DNA of 64,000 nt from Actibacterium sp. MT2.3-13A (lineage in GTDB: Bacteria > Pseudomonadota > Alphaproteobacteria > Rhodobacterales > Rhodobacteraceae). The stretch covers positions 239,874 through 303,873 of the forward strand of contig NZ_JAGSOU010000002.1 in NCBI RefSeq assembly GCF_018139985.1. The letters are read 5' to 3'. Made by a program: the position numbers and the translations under genes. Of this stretch, positions 43,582 to 52,741 are shown piece by piece. How positions within the stretch are numbered: position 1 is the stretch's first letter; every line of letters starts with the position of its first letter. The notes under the pieces were generated by a model. That model did not search any database and was not told where the DNA came from. It saw only the letters and a list, made by a program, of their open reading frames with translations.

Positions 43582-44771
43582 TGAAGATCACCGCCATCGA
43601 GACCATCCGCATCGCGGAGCGCCCCAACCTGCTTTGGCTGCAGGTCCATACCGACGAGGGCGTGACCGGCCTCGGCGAGACCTTCTTTGGCGCGGCCAGC
43701 GCCGAGGCGCATGTGCACGAGACCCTGGCCCCGCTGATGCTTGGCGAGGACCCGCTGCGTATCGAGCACCTGGCGCGCAAGGCCGAGGGTTACCTCGGCT
43801 TCCGCTCCTCGGGGGCGGAGACGCGCGGCAACTCGGCCTTCGACATCGCGCTGTGGGATCTCTTCGGCAAGGTCACGGGCCAGCCCGTCGCGCAGCTTCT
43901 GGGCGGGTTCACGCGCGACGCGATCCGCACCTACAACACCTGCGCGGGCACCGAATATGTCAAGGACAACGCGGGCCAGCAGACCGGCAATTACGGGCTG
44001 GCGGCGGGCGGGACCTATGACGACCTGAACGGCTTCCTGCACCGCGCCGACGAGTTGGCGCTGTCGCTGCTCGAGGACGGCATCACCGCGATGAAGATCT
44101 GGCCCTTCGACGCCGCGGCCGAAAAGACCAACGGCGCCGACATCTCGGCCGCCGACCTGCGCGCCGCGCTGGAGCCGTTCGAGAAGATCCGCAATGCCGT
44201 GGGCGACCGCATGGACATCATGGTCGAGTTCCACTCGATGTGGCAGCTCCTGCCGGCGATGAAGATCGCCCGCGCGCTGGCGCCCTACGGCACCTACTGG
44301 CACGAAGACCCGATCCGCATGGACAGCCTGTCGCTGCTCAAACGCTATGCCGAGGCCTCGCCCGCGCCCATCTGCGCGTCTGAGACGCTGGGCGGCATAG
44401 GCGCCTTCCGCGACCTGCTGGAAACCGGCGTGGCGGGGGTGGTGATGCTCGATCTCAGCTGGTGCGGGGGCTTGAGTGCGGCGCGCAAGATCGCCGCCAT
44501 GGCCGAGGCGCACAAGCTGCCGGTGGCGCCGCATGACTGCACAGGGCCGGTGGTTCTGGCGGCCTCCACCCACCTGTCGCTCAGCGCCCCCAACGCGCTG
44601 ATCCAGGAAAGCGTGCGCGCCTTCTACCGCACCTGGTACCGCGACCTCGTCACCGCCCTTCCGCAGGTGCAGGACGGCATGATCACCGTGCCGCCCGGCC
44701 CCGGCCTGGGGCTGGAGCTCAACCCCGAGCTCGACCGCGCCTTCACCACCACACGACGCATTTCGAACTGA
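43581..44771 (+). CDS. Enolase-superfamily (mandelate racemase group) sugar-acid dehydratase
   Basis: About 396 residues; ATG 43581 has better GGAG spacing than the adjacent ATG 43578. N-terminal capping domain (KITAIETIRIAERPNLLWLQVHTDEGVTGLGE), then a barrel with a lysine in MKIWPFD, metal ligands in MVEFHSMW, WHEDP and CASET, and the general acid/base His in APHDCTGPV. The WHEDP and HDCTGP pieces place it near galactonate/arabinonate dehydratases of the MR group. It likely dehydrates an aldonate to a 2-keto-3-deoxy acid, in parallel with the two IlvD-type enzymes; galactonate would fit the DgoK and DgoA genes at 60-61.6 kb. Confidence 0.9.
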   Translation: MKITAIETIRIAERPNLLWLQVHTDEGVTGLGETFFGAASAEAHVHETLAPLMLGEDPLRIEHLARKAEGYLGFRSSGAETRGNSAFDIALWDLFGKVTGQPVAQLLGGFTRDAIRTYNTCAGTEYVKDNAGQQTGNYGLAAGGTYDDLNGFLHRADELALSLLEDGITAMKIWPFDAAAEKTNGADISAADLRAALEPFEKIRNAVGDRMDIMVEFHSMWQLLPAMKIARALAPYGTYWHEDPIRMDSLSLLKRYAEASPAPICASETLGGIGAFRDLLETGVAGVVMLDLSWCGGLSAARKIAAMAEAHKLPVAPHDCTGPVVLAASTHLSLSAPNALIQESVRAFYRTWYRDLVTALPQVQDGMITVPPGPGLGLELNPELDRAFTTTRRISN

Positions 44772-44781
44772 GAGGACAATC

Positions 44782-45699
44782 ATGACCACCCGCCCCTATT
44801 CCGGCATCTGGCCGGTCGCCCCGACCCCTTTCCACGACGACGGCACGCTGGATCTCGACGGGATGCGCCGCGTCCTCGACTGCATGATCGACCAGGGCGT
44901 CGACGGCATCTGCATCCTGGCCAATTTCTCGGAGCAGTTCCTGATCTCCGACGAGGAGCGCGACACGCTGACCCGGCTGTCGCTGGAGCATGTCGCCGGC
45001 CGCGTGCCGGTGATCGTGACCATCAGCCATTTCTCGACGCCGATCGCGGTGGCCCGCGCCGCCCAGGCCAAGGAACTGGGCGCGGCGATGGTGATGATGA
45101 TGGCCCCCTATCACGGCGCGCTGCTGAAAGGCACGGCCGAACAGACCTACGAGCAATTCGCCCGCGTGGGCGAGGTCGGCATCCCGATCATGGTGCAGGA
45201 CGCGCCGCTTTCGGGGGTCGATCTGCCGGTGCCGCTGCTGGTGCGAATGGCGCGCGAGATCGAGATGGTGAAACTGTTCAAGATCGAATGCCCGCAGGCC
45301 GCGGCCAAGCTGCGCGCGCTGATCGCCGAGGGCGGCGACGCGATCGAGGGCCCGTTCGACGGCGAAGAGGCGATCACCCTGATGGCCGATCTCGACGCCG
45401 GCGCCAGCGGCTCCATGACCTCGGCGATGATCCCCGACCAGATCGCGCCGGTGCTGCGTCACCACGCGGCGGGCGCGCGCGACGCGGCGCTGGCCGCCTA
45501 TGCCCGCGTGCTGCCCGCGATCAACCATGAGAACCGGCAATGCGGTTTCCGCGCGGCCAAGGCGGCGATGGCCGAGGGCGGCGTGATCGCGTCGGAGTTC
45601 TGCCGCCACCCAATCGCGCCGCTGCACCCGCAGACGCGGGCCGCGCTGATCGAGCTGCTTCGCCCCCTCGACCCGGTCGTGCTGAGCTGGGGCAAATGA
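44782..45699 (+). CDS. L-2-keto-3-deoxyarabonate dehydratase (DapA family)
   Basis: 305 residues of the DHDPS/NAL (DapA) fold. The Schiff-base lysine is K167 in LFKIEC. The usual GSTGE motif is replaced by ANFSEQF (about 47-53) and the catalytic Tyr segment YNxP by VQDAP (138-142). These replacements, plus GGDAIEGPFDGEEAITL, INHENRQ and EGGVIASE, match L-2-keto-3-deoxyarabonate dehydratase of Azospirillum as I recall it. It converts the 2-keto-3-deoxypentonate to alpha-ketoglutaric semialdehyde. The substrate comes from an arabonate dehydratase (50077) and the product goes to the dehydrogenase at 58572. Confidence 0.9.
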   Translation: MTTRPYSGIWPVAPTPFHDDGTLDLDGMRRVLDCMIDQGVDGICILANFSEQFLISDEERDTLTRLSLEHVAGRVPVIVTISHFSTPIAVARAAQAKELGAAMVMMMAPYHGALLKGTAEQTYEQFARVGEVGIPIMVQDAPLSGVDLPVPLLVRMAREIEMVKLFKIECPQAAAKLRALIAEGGDAIEGPFDGEEAITLMADLDAGASGSMTSAMIPDQIAPVLRHHAAGARDAALAAYARVLPAINHENRQCGFRAAKAAMAEGGVIASEFCRHPIAPLHPQTRAALIELLRPLDPVVLSWGK

Positions 45700-47063
45700 G
45701 CGTAACCGATGCCATTGAGGCCCTCGCGGCGCTGCTGGGCGAGAGACTGAGCACCGCCGCGGCGCTGCGCGACAGCCACGGCGCGAACGAGGCGCATTTC
45801 GCGACCGCCCTGCCCGATGCGGTGGCCTTTCCGCGCAGCGCCGCCGAGGTGGCCGAGATCCTGCGCCTGTGCGCCGATCACGGCTGCCCGGTCACCGCCC
45901 ACGGCGCCGGCAGCTCGCTGGAGGGGCACCACCTGCCGGTGTCCGGGGGCGTCAGCCTCGACATGACGCAGATGGACAGGGTCCTCGCCATCCACGCCGA
46001 GGACATGGATGCGGTGGTCCAGCCCGGCGTGACGCGCGAGGCGCTGAACGACGCGCTGCGCGGCACCGGGCTGTTCTTTCCGGTCGATCCCGGCGCCAAC
46101 GCCACGCTGGGCGGCATGGCCGCCACGCGGGCGAGCGGCACCACCGCGGTGCGCTACGGCACGATGCGCGACAACGTGATGGCGCTGGAGGTGGCGCTGG
46201 CCGACGGCCGCGTGATCCGTACCGGCACAAGGGCGCGCAAATCCAGCGCGGGCTACGACCTGACAGGGCTGTTCGTGGGCTCCGAGGGGACGCTCGGGAT
46301 CATCACCGAGCTGACCCTGCGCCTGCACGGTCTGCCCGAGGCGGTGTCCGCCGCCACCTGCCGCTTTCCCGACGTGGACAGCGCCGTGAACACCGTGATC
46401 GCCACCATCCAGACCGGCCTGCCGATGGCCCGGATCGAGCTGGTGGACGAGATGATGGTGCGCGGCTTCAACCTCTACGACAAGGGCGCGCTGCCCGAGC
46501 AGCCGCACCTCTTCGTCGAGTTCCACGGCTCTCCGGCGGGGGTCGCCGAACAGGCCGAGACCTTCGGCGAGATCGCGGCGGAGTTCGGCGGCGCCGGCTT
46601 CGACTGGTCGACCCGGCCCGAAGACCGCAGCCGGCTGTGGCGGATGCGGCACAACGCGCATTACGCGATCCGCGCCCTGCGGCCGGGCAAGCGCACGCTC
46701 AGCACCGATGTCTGCGTGCCGATCTCGCGCCTGGCCGAAGCGATCGGCGCGGCGCGCGCCGAAAGCCGCAGGCTGGGGCTGACCTGCGCCATCGTCGGCC
46801 ATGTCGGCGACGGCAATTTCCACTGCGGCATCAGCCTCGACCCCAAGGACGCCGGCGAAATGGCGCGGGTGGCGGAATTCAGCGAGACCCTGGTGCAGCG
46901 GGCGCTGGCGCTGGGCGGCACCGCCACCGGCGAACACGGCATCGGCATCGGAAAGCGCAAATACATGCGCGCCGAACATGGCGGGGCGGTGGAGGTCATG
47001 CAGGCGATCAAGCACGCGCTCGACCCCGACGGGATGCTCAACCCGGGCAAGCTGCTGCCCTGA
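45696..47063 (+). CDS. FAD-linked oxidase, GlcD / D-lactate dehydrogenase type
   Basis: 455 residues from ATG 45696, overlapping the DapA-type stop by ATGA. PCMH-type FAD domain: PVTAHGAGSSLEGHHLPVSGG and GVTREALNDALRG, GANATLGGMAATRASGTTAVRYGT, GLFVGSEGTLGIITELTLRL; then a C-terminal FAD-linked oxidase domain with VGHVGDGNFHCGI and GEHGIGIGKRKYM. It oxidises a 2-hydroxyacid (D-lactate or glycolate) to the 2-oxoacid. Glycolate or lactate would be released by aldolase or diketo-hydrolase steps on pentonates or deoxyaldonates, which explains its place here (inference). There are no GlcE/F partner genes nearby. Confidence 0.92.
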   Translation: MSVTDAIEALAALLGERLSTAAALRDSHGANEAHFATALPDAVAFPRSAAEVAEILRLCADHGCPVTAHGAGSSLEGHHLPVSGGVSLDMTQMDRVLAIHAEDMDAVVQPGVTREALNDALRGTGLFFPVDPGANATLGGMAATRASGTTAVRYGTMRDNVMALEVALADGRVIRTGTRARKSSAGYDLTGLFVGSEGTLGIITELTLRLHGLPEAVSAATCRFPDVDSAVNTVIATIQTGLPMARIELVDEMMVRGFNLYDKGALPEQPHLFVEFHGSPAGVAEQAETFGEIAAEFGGAGFDWSTRPEDRSRLWRMRHNAHYAIRALRPGKRTLSTDVCVPISRLAEAIGAARAESRRLGLTCAIVGHVGDGNFHCGISLDPKDAGEMARVAEFSETLVQRALALGGTATGEHGIGIGKRKYMRAEHGGAVEVMQAIKHALDPDGMLNPGKLLP

Positions 47064-47114
47064 CAGAAAAATGACGCGGACCGGCAAGGCCGCGACGAAG
47101 TTGGAGGAAACGAC

Positions 47115-48266
47115 ATGCTACCGATGACGAACAATCTGGGCGAGGCGCTGCTGGTGGGCCGGGTCTGGCGGCCCGGCGCGGGGCCGGCGCTGGTCACCCT
47201 GCGCGGTGATCGGGTGATCGACATCACCTCGCGCGAGACACCCACTATGCGCGACCTGATGGAGCGCGACGACCTGGCCGATTACCTGCGCGGCGCGCGG
47301 GGCGAGGATATCGGGGCGCTCTGCGACATCGCCGCGGCCTCGACCGAGGGCGCGGGGGCGGACGGCCTGCGCTTCCTCTCGCCCGCCGATCTGCAGGCGA
47401 TCAAGGCCAGCGGCGTGACCTTCGCCGAATCCATGGTCGAGCGGGTGATCGAGGAACAGGCCGCCGGCAACCCCGACCTGGCGCAGGAGATCCGCGCCCG
47501 CGTTCAGGGCGCGATCGGCGGCTCGCTCAAGGGCATCGTGCCGGGCTCCGACCAGGCGATGCAGGTCAAGGCGGTGCTCCAGGCCGAGGGGCTGTGGTCG
47601 CAATACCTGGAGGTCGGAATCGGCCCCGATGCCGAGGTCTTCACCAAGTCGCAGCCGATGGCCTCGGTCGGCTGGGGGGCGTCGGTCGGGCTGCACCCGA
47701 TCTCGAAATGGAACAACCCCGAGCCGGAGATCGTGCTGGCCATCGACAGCCGCGGCCGCATCCGCGGCGCGACGCTGGGCAACGACGTGAACCTGCGCGA
47801 CATCGAGGGGCGCTCGGCGCTGCTGCTGGGCAAGGCCAAGGACAACAACGCCTCCTGCGCGATCGGGCCGTTCATCCGGGTCTTCGACGGCGGCTACACG
47901 CTGGACGACGTGCGCGGCGCCGAGCTGACGCTGCAGGTCGAGGGCGAGGACGGCTTCGTCCTGGACGGCCATTCCTCGATGACCCAGATCAGCCGCGACC
48001 CCGAGGACATCGTGCGCCAGACCATCGGCCGCCATCACCAGTATCCCGACGGCTTCATGCTGTTCCTCGGCACGCTGTTCGCACCGATCCAGGACCGCGA
48101 CGCGCCGGGACAGGGCTTCACCCACAAGGTCGGCGACGTGGTCAGCATCCGCGAGGCCGGCCTGGGCGAGCTGCGCAACACCGTGCGCCTGTCCACCGAC
48201 TGCCCGGAATGGGCCTTCGGCACCGGGGCGCTGATGCGCAACCTCGCCGGCCGGGGCCTGCTGTGA
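47115..48266 (+). CDS. FAH-family 2-keto-3-deoxy-D-xylonate dehydratase (XylX-like)
   Basis: 383 residues, start after GGAGGAAAC. FAH-fold enzyme with the long N-terminal domain of the XylX/AraD1 type. Landmarks are GLWSQYLEVGIGPDAE, WNNPEPEIVL, LGNDVNLRDIEGRSALLL, KDNNASCAIGPF, HHQYPDGFMLFLGT and an end IRNLAGRGLL-like (LMRNLAGRGLL), all close to Caulobacter XylX as I recall it. It should convert 2-keto-3-deoxy-D-xylonate (or D-arabinonate) to alpha-ketoglutaric semialdehyde. It therefore serves the xylonate branch, while the DapA-type enzyme two genes upstream serves the arabonate branch. Confidence 0.92.
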   Translation: MLPMTNNLGEALLVGRVWRPGAGPALVTLRGDRVIDITSRETPTMRDLMERDDLADYLRGARGEDIGALCDIAAASTEGAGADGLRFLSPADLQAIKASGVTFAESMVERVIEEQAAGNPDLAQEIRARVQGAIGGSLKGIVPGSDQAMQVKAVLQAEGLWSQYLEVGIGPDAEVFTKSQPMASVGWGASVGLHPISKWNNPEPEIVLAIDSRGRIRGATLGNDVNLRDIEGRSALLLGKAKDNNASCAIGPFIRVFDGGYTLDDVRGAELTLQVEGEDGFVLDGHSSMTQISRDPEDIVRQTIGRHHQYPDGFMLFLGTLFAPIQDRDAPGQGFTHKVGDVVSIREAGLGELRNTVRLSTDCPEWAFGTGALMRNLAGRGLL

Positions 48267-49135
48267 GCGCGCCTGAGATCTTCGACGACACGCCCTGCCA
48301 GCTCGGCGAAAGCCCGCTGTGGCACCCCGGCCGGCAGGAGCTGTTCTGGGTCGACATCGCGGGCAAGCGCCTGCACGCCCGGCGCGACGCCTCGGGCGCG
48401 GCGCGGGCCTGGGCGTTCGACGAGCATGTCTCGGCCGTGGGGTGGATCGACGCCGACCACCTGCTGATCGCCGGCGAGACCGGGCTGATCCGCTTTGCCC
48501 TCGACGGCGGCACGTCCGAGACCGTCTGCGCGCTGGAGGCCGACAACCCCGTGACCCGCGCCAACGACGGCCGCGCCGATCCCTGGGGCGGGTTCTGGAT
48601 CGGCACCATGGGCAAGCTGAAGGAGCCCGGTGCCGGCGCGATCTACCGCTATTACCGCGGCGAGCTGCGCCAACTCTACGCGCCGCTGTCGATCCCCAAC
48701 GCGATCTGCTTCACCCCCGACCGGCGCTTCGCCCATTTCACCGACACCGAGCGCGGCATCGTCTGGCGCCAGGCGCTGGACGAGCGCAGCGGCTGGCCCG
48801 CGGGCGAGCCGGAGGTCTATCTCGACCTGCCGAACACCGAATTCCGCCCCGACGGCGCGGTGATCGACAGCGCGGGCCGTTTCTGGTGCGCGCAGTTCGG
48901 CTTCGCCTGCGTGACCTGCCACGATCCCGACGGGCGGCTGCTCGCCCGGATCGACCTGCCGGCGCCGCAGATCACCTGCCCGGCCTTCGGCGGCGAGGGG
49001 CTGGGCACGCTTTATGCCACCAGCGCCGCCAAGCCGCTGTCGCCGCGTGCCCGTCCCGAGTTGCGCGAATCCGGCATGACCTTCAGCATCGCGGTCGAGG
49101 CCACCGGTCAGGCCGAACCCCGCGTGATCCTGTAA
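48263..49135 (+). CDS. SMP-30/gluconolactonase-family sugar lactonase (XylC/arabinolactonase-like)
   Basis: 290 residues from GTG 48263, overlapping the XylX stop by GTGA. Six-bladed propeller with metal ligands in QLGESPLWHP (Glu), TRANDGRADPWGGFWIGTMG (Asn, Asp) and IPNAICFTPD (Asn). It opens aldonolactones to aldonates before dehydration. There is no signal peptide, so it works in the cytoplasm. A second, different lactonase is encoded at 52738-53655. Confidence 0.92.
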   Translation: MSAPEIFDDTPCQLGESPLWHPGRQELFWVDIAGKRLHARRDASGAARAWAFDEHVSAVGWIDADHLLIAGETGLIRFALDGGTSETVCALEADNPVTRANDGRADPWGGFWIGTMGKLKEPGAGAIYRYYRGELRQLYAPLSIPNAICFTPDRRFAHFTDTERGIVWRQALDERSGWPAGEPEVYLDLPNTEFRPDGAVIDSAGRFWCAQFGFACVTCHDPDGRLLARIDLPAPQITCPAFGGEGLGTLYATSAAKPLSPRARPELRESGMTFSIAVEATGQAEPRVIL

Positions 49136-49144
49136 GGAGACGGC

Positions 49145-50059
49145 ATGATGAGCCACCTTCCCAAGACCTTCCTGTCCATCGGCGAATGCATGGTGGAGCT
49201 GTCGCCGCTGCGCGATGACGATTTCCACATGGGCTTCGCCGGGGACACGTTCAACAGCGCATGGTACGCCCGCCGGCTGCTGCCCGCGGACTGGACGGTC
49301 GCCTACGGCACCTGCGTCGGCGACGACACGGTGTCGGAGAGGATGCGCGCCTTCATCGCCAGCAGCGGCGTCGATGTCTCCACCATCCGCACGGTCCCCG
49401 GCACCACGGTCGGGCTCTACATGATCCAGCTTCAGGGCGGCGAGCGCAGCTTTTCCTACTGGCGCGGCCAGTCGGCGGCGCGGCGGCTGGCCGACGACCC
49501 GAACTGGCTGGACGGCATCCTCGACCGCGCCGGGGTGGTCCTGTTCTCCGGCATCACGCTGGCCATCCTGCCGCCCGAGGCGCGCACGCAGTTCTGCGCG
49601 GCGCTGGTCCGGGCGCGCGCCGGCGGCAAGCTGGTGGTCTTCGACCCCAACCACCGCCCGCGCCTGTGGGACGGCCCCGAGGACATGCGCGCCGGGCTGA
49701 TGAAGGGCGCCTCGGTGGCCGATATCGTGCTGCCCTCCTTCGACGAGGAGGCGGCGCTGTTCGGCGACGCGGGCCCGGCGGCCACCATCGCGCGCTATGC
49801 CAACGCCGGCGCCGGGCTGGTGGCGGTGAAGAACGGCGCCGGCCCCCTGCATGTCTGGAACCGCGACGGATTCTCCCATGCCTTCACCCCGGCCCCGGCG
49901 GCCGAGGTCGTCGACACCACCGCGGCGGGGGATTCGTTCAACGCCGCCTTCCTCGCCGCGCATCTGCAGGGCGCGCCGCTGGCCGATGCGGTGCAACGCG
50001 GCATGGCGCTGTCGGCCCGCGTCGTGCAGGCCCGCGGCGCGCTGGTCGAAACCGACTGA
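49145..50059 (+). CDS. kdgK: PfkB-family sugar kinase, 2-keto-3-deoxygluconate kinase (KdgK) type
   Basis: 304 residues; AAGGAG precedes ATG ATG, either of which can be the start. N-terminal FLSIGECMVELSP and FAGDTFNSAWYARRLL are typical of KDG kinases; the C-terminal PfkB signature DTTAAGDSFNAAF carries the catalytic Asp near 262. It phosphorylates 2-keto-3-deoxygluconate (or related acid) to the 6-phosphate for aldolase cleavage. It gives the operon a phosphorylative branch beside the nonphosphorylative one. Confidence 0.92.
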   Translation: MMSHLPKTFLSIGECMVELSPLRDDDFHMGFAGDTFNSAWYARRLLPADWTVAYGTCVGDDTVSERMRAFIASSGVDVSTIRTVPGTTVGLYMIQLQGGERSFSYWRGQSAARRLADDPNWLDGILDRAGVVLFSGITLAILPPEARTQFCAALVRARAGGKLVVFDPNHRPRLWDGPEDMRAGLMKGASVADIVLPSFDEEAALFGDAGPAATIARYANAGAGLVAVKNGAGPLHVWNRDGFSHAFTPAPAAEVVDTTAAGDSFNAAFLAAHLQGAPLADAVQRGMALSARVVQARGALVETD

Positions 50060-50076
50060 CGGAAAGGACCGCACCG

Positions 50077-51819
50077 ATGACAGACCGCCCGCGCAAGACC
50101 CCCGACACGCTGCGCAGCGCCCGCTGGGTCGCCCCCGACGACCTGCGCAGCTTCGGCCACCGCTCGCGGCTGATGCAGATGGGCCATGCCCCCGAGGACT
50201 GGGCCGGCCGGCCCTTCATCGGCATCCTTAACACCTGGTCGGACCTGAACCCCTGCCACGGCCATTTCCGCGAGCGCGCCGAGCAGGTGAAACAGGGCGT
50301 GCTGCAGGCCGGCGGCTTTCCGGTGGAACTGCCCGCGATCTCGGTCGACGAGACCTTCAGCAAGCCGACCTCGATGCTCTACCGCAACCTTCTGGCGATG
50401 GAGGTGGAGGAGAACATCCGCAGCCACCCCCTCGACGGGGTGGTGCTGATGGGGGGCTGCGACAAGTCCACGCCGGCGCTGCTGATGGGGGCGCTGTCGG
50501 GCGGCGTGCCGGCGATCTTCCTGCCCGCAGGCCCGATGCTGCGCGGCCATTACGCGGGCCGTGTGCTGGGATCGGGCTCAGACGCGTGGAAATACTGGGA
50601 TGAGCGCCGCGCCGGCAACATCTCCGACGCCGAATGGCAGGGGGTCGAGGGCGGCATCGCGCGCTCCTACGGCACCTGCATGACCATGGGCACGGCCAGC
50701 ACCATGACCGCCATCGCCGAGGCGATGGGGCTGACCCTGCCCGGCGCGTCCTCGATCCCGGCCGCCGATTCCGGGCACAAGCGCATGGCGCGCGCCTGCG
50801 GCCGCCGGATTGTGGAGATGGTGTGGGAGGACCTGACGCCGGACCGCATCGTCACCCCCGCCGCCATGCGCAACGCCGCGCTGGTTGCAATGGCCACGGG
50901 CTGTTCGACCAACGCGGTGATCCACCTGCTGGCCATCGCGGGCCGCGCCGGTGTGGCACTGACCCTGGACGATCTCGACGCGCTGGGGCGCGACATGCCG
51001 GTGATCGCCAATATCCGCCCCTCGGGCGAGACCTACCTGATGGAGGATTTCTTCTACGCCGGTGGGCTGCGCGCGCTGATGGCCGAGATGTCCGACCGGC
51101 TGGACCTGTCGGCGCCGACCGTCTCGGGCCAGCCGCTGGGCGAGACGCTGGCGGGCGCGCAGGTCTTCAACGACGACGTGATCCGGCCGCTGTCGAACCC
51201 GGTCTACCGCGAGGGATCGCTGGCGGTGCTGCGCGGCAATCTCTGCCCGGGCGGCGCGGTGATGAAGCCCGCCGCCTGCGACCCGCGCTTTCACAGCCAT
51301 TCCGGCCCGGCGCTTGTGTTCGACAGCTACTCGGAGATGAAGGCGGCGGTCGAGGATGAAAACCTTGACGTCACCCCCGACCACGTTCTGGTGCTGCGCA
51401 ACGCGGGGCCGCTGGGTGGGCCGGGCATGCCGGAATGGGGGATGCTGCCGATCCCGAAGAAGCTGGTGAAGGAGGGCGTGCGCGACATGCTGCGGATCTC
51501 GGACGCGCGGATGTCCGGCACCTCCTACGGGGCCTGCGTGCTGCACGCCGCGCCCGAGGCGCATGTCGGCGGGCCGCTGGCGCTGCTGCGCACGGGCGAT
51601 ATCGTGACGCTCGACCTCGCCGCGCGGCGGCTGGACATGCAGGTGGACGACGCCGAACTGGCCCGTCGCCGGGCCGCGTGGCAACCGCCCGAACCGCCCT
51701 ATGCCCGCGGCTGGGGATGGATGTTCGCCCGCCATGTGGGACAGGCCGACACCGGCTGCGACTTCGATTTCCTGACCCGCGGCTTCGGTCCGGCCGCGGG
51801 CGAGCCCGACATCTATTGA
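50077..51819 (+). CDS. IlvD/EDD-family aldonate dehydratase, L-arabonate dehydratase (AraC) type
   Basis: 580 residues from ATG 50077 with GGAAAGGA upstream. [2Fe-2S] cysteines C60 (NPCHGHF), C128 (GGCDKSTP) and C201 (GTCMTMG), with the metal lysine K130. It begins RSARWVAPDDLRSF and has ETFSKPTSMLYRNLLAMEVEE, placing it in a different branch from the enzyme at 35636 and close to Azospirillum L-arabonate dehydratase and related enzymes. It feeds the L-KDA dehydratase at 44782. Two distinct IlvD-type enzymes in one window imply different pentonate or hexonate substrates. Confidence 0.93.
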   Translation: MTDRPRKTPDTLRSARWVAPDDLRSFGHRSRLMQMGHAPEDWAGRPFIGILNTWSDLNPCHGHFRERAEQVKQGVLQAGGFPVELPAISVDETFSKPTSMLYRNLLAMEVEENIRSHPLDGVVLMGGCDKSTPALLMGALSGGVPAIFLPAGPMLRGHYAGRVLGSGSDAWKYWDERRAGNISDAEWQGVEGGIARSYGTCMTMGTASTMTAIAEAMGLTLPGASSIPAADSGHKRMARACGRRIVEMVWEDLTPDRIVTPAAMRNAALVAMATGCSTNAVIHLLAIAGRAGVALTLDDLDALGRDMPVIANIRPSGETYLMEDFFYAGGLRALMAEMSDRLDLSAPTVSGQPLGETLAGAQVFNDDVIRPLSNPVYREGSLAVLRGNLCPGGAVMKPAACDPRFHSHSGPALVFDSYSEMKAAVEDENLDVTPDHVLVLRNAGPLGGPGMPEWGMLPIPKKLVKEGVRDMLRISDARMSGTSYGACVLHAAPEAHVGGPLALLRTGDIVTLDLAARRLDMQVDDAELARRRAAWQPPEPPYARGWGWMFARHVGQADTGCDFDFLTRGFGPAAGEPDIY

Positions 51820-51838
51820 CGTGAAGGAGCCCCCCGCC

Positions 51839-52741
51839 ATGACCGATCTGCGCGCCGCCCTAACCGGCATTTCCGGCATCCTCGTCACCCCCTTCGACCA
51901 CGACGATCGGCTGGCCCCCGCCCTGCAAGGCCCCATCGTGGAACGCGCCATCGCTGCCGGCGTCCACGTTCTGGTCGCCAACGGCAACACCGGAGAGTTC
52001 TACGCCCTGACCCTGCGCGAGGCCGAGCGCATGGTCAGGGCTGCCGCCGAACATGTCGCGGGCCGGGTGCCGCTGGTGGCGGGCGTGGGGCGCAGCGTCG
52101 CCGATGCCTGCGAGCTGGCGCGCGTGTCGAAAGACGCTGGCGCCGCGGCGCTGATGGTGCACCAGCCGCCCGATCCCTTCGCCGCGCCGCGCGGGGTGGT
52201 GGAATACGTCCGCCGCGTGGCCGATGCCGGCGACGGGCTGCCGGTGGTGCTGTATCTGCGCAACGATGCCATCGGCACCGCCGCGATTGCCGATCTCTGC
52301 GCCATCGAGGGGGTGATCGGGGTGAAATGGGCCACGCCCAACCCCCTGAAACTGGCCGAGGCGATCGCCGCCACCGATCCCTCCATCATCTGGGTCGGCG
52401 GGCTGGCCGAGGTCTGGGCGCCGCCGCTCTACGCGGTGGGCGCGCGCGGCTTCACCTCGGGGCTGATCAATGTCTGGCCGGAACGCTCGGTCGCCATCCA
52501 CGCGGCGCTCGAGGCCGGTGACTACGCCCGGGCGCGCAGCCTGATCGACGGCATGAAGGCGTTCGAGGCGATCCGCGCGCAGGAGCTGAACGGCACCAAC
52601 GTCACCGGGGTCAAGGCGGCGCTGCACCTGCTGGGCCACGATTGCGGCGCCACGCGCCCGCCCTCGGCCTGGCCGCTGACCGATGTGCAGCGAGCGAACC
52701 TTGCCGAGTTCCTGGAGGGCAACGCGGTGCCGCGCTTCTAG
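51839..52741 (+). CDS. DapA-family aldolase/dehydratase, substrate uncertain
   Basis: 300 residues from ATG 51839 after GAAGGAG. DHDPS/NAL fold with ITPF-like ILVTPFD, a NGNTGEF motif (about 49-54), Tyr in VVLYLRND (Y139) and the Schiff-base lysine K163 in GVKWATPN. Unlike the sister gene at 44782 it keeps the canonical TGE and Tyr features. Candidates are 2-keto-3-deoxy-gluconate/galactonate aldolase, or a 5-dehydro-4-deoxyglucarate-type dehydratase. It is last in the plus-strand operon; its stop shares CTAG with the convergent lactonase stop. Confidence 0.9.
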   Translation: MTDLRAALTGISGILVTPFDHDDRLAPALQGPIVERAIAAGVHVLVANGNTGEFYALTLREAERMVRAAAEHVAGRVPLVAGVGRSVADACELARVSKDAGAAALMVHQPPDPFAAPRGVVEYVRRVADAGDGLPVVLYLRNDAIGTAAIADLCAIEGVIGVKWATPNPLKLAEAIAATDPSIIWVGGLAEVWAPPLYAVGARGFTSGLINVWPERSVAIHAALEAGDYARARSLIDGMKAFEAIRAQELNGTNVTGVKAALHLLGHDCGATRPPSAWPLTDVQRANLAEFLEGNAVPRF

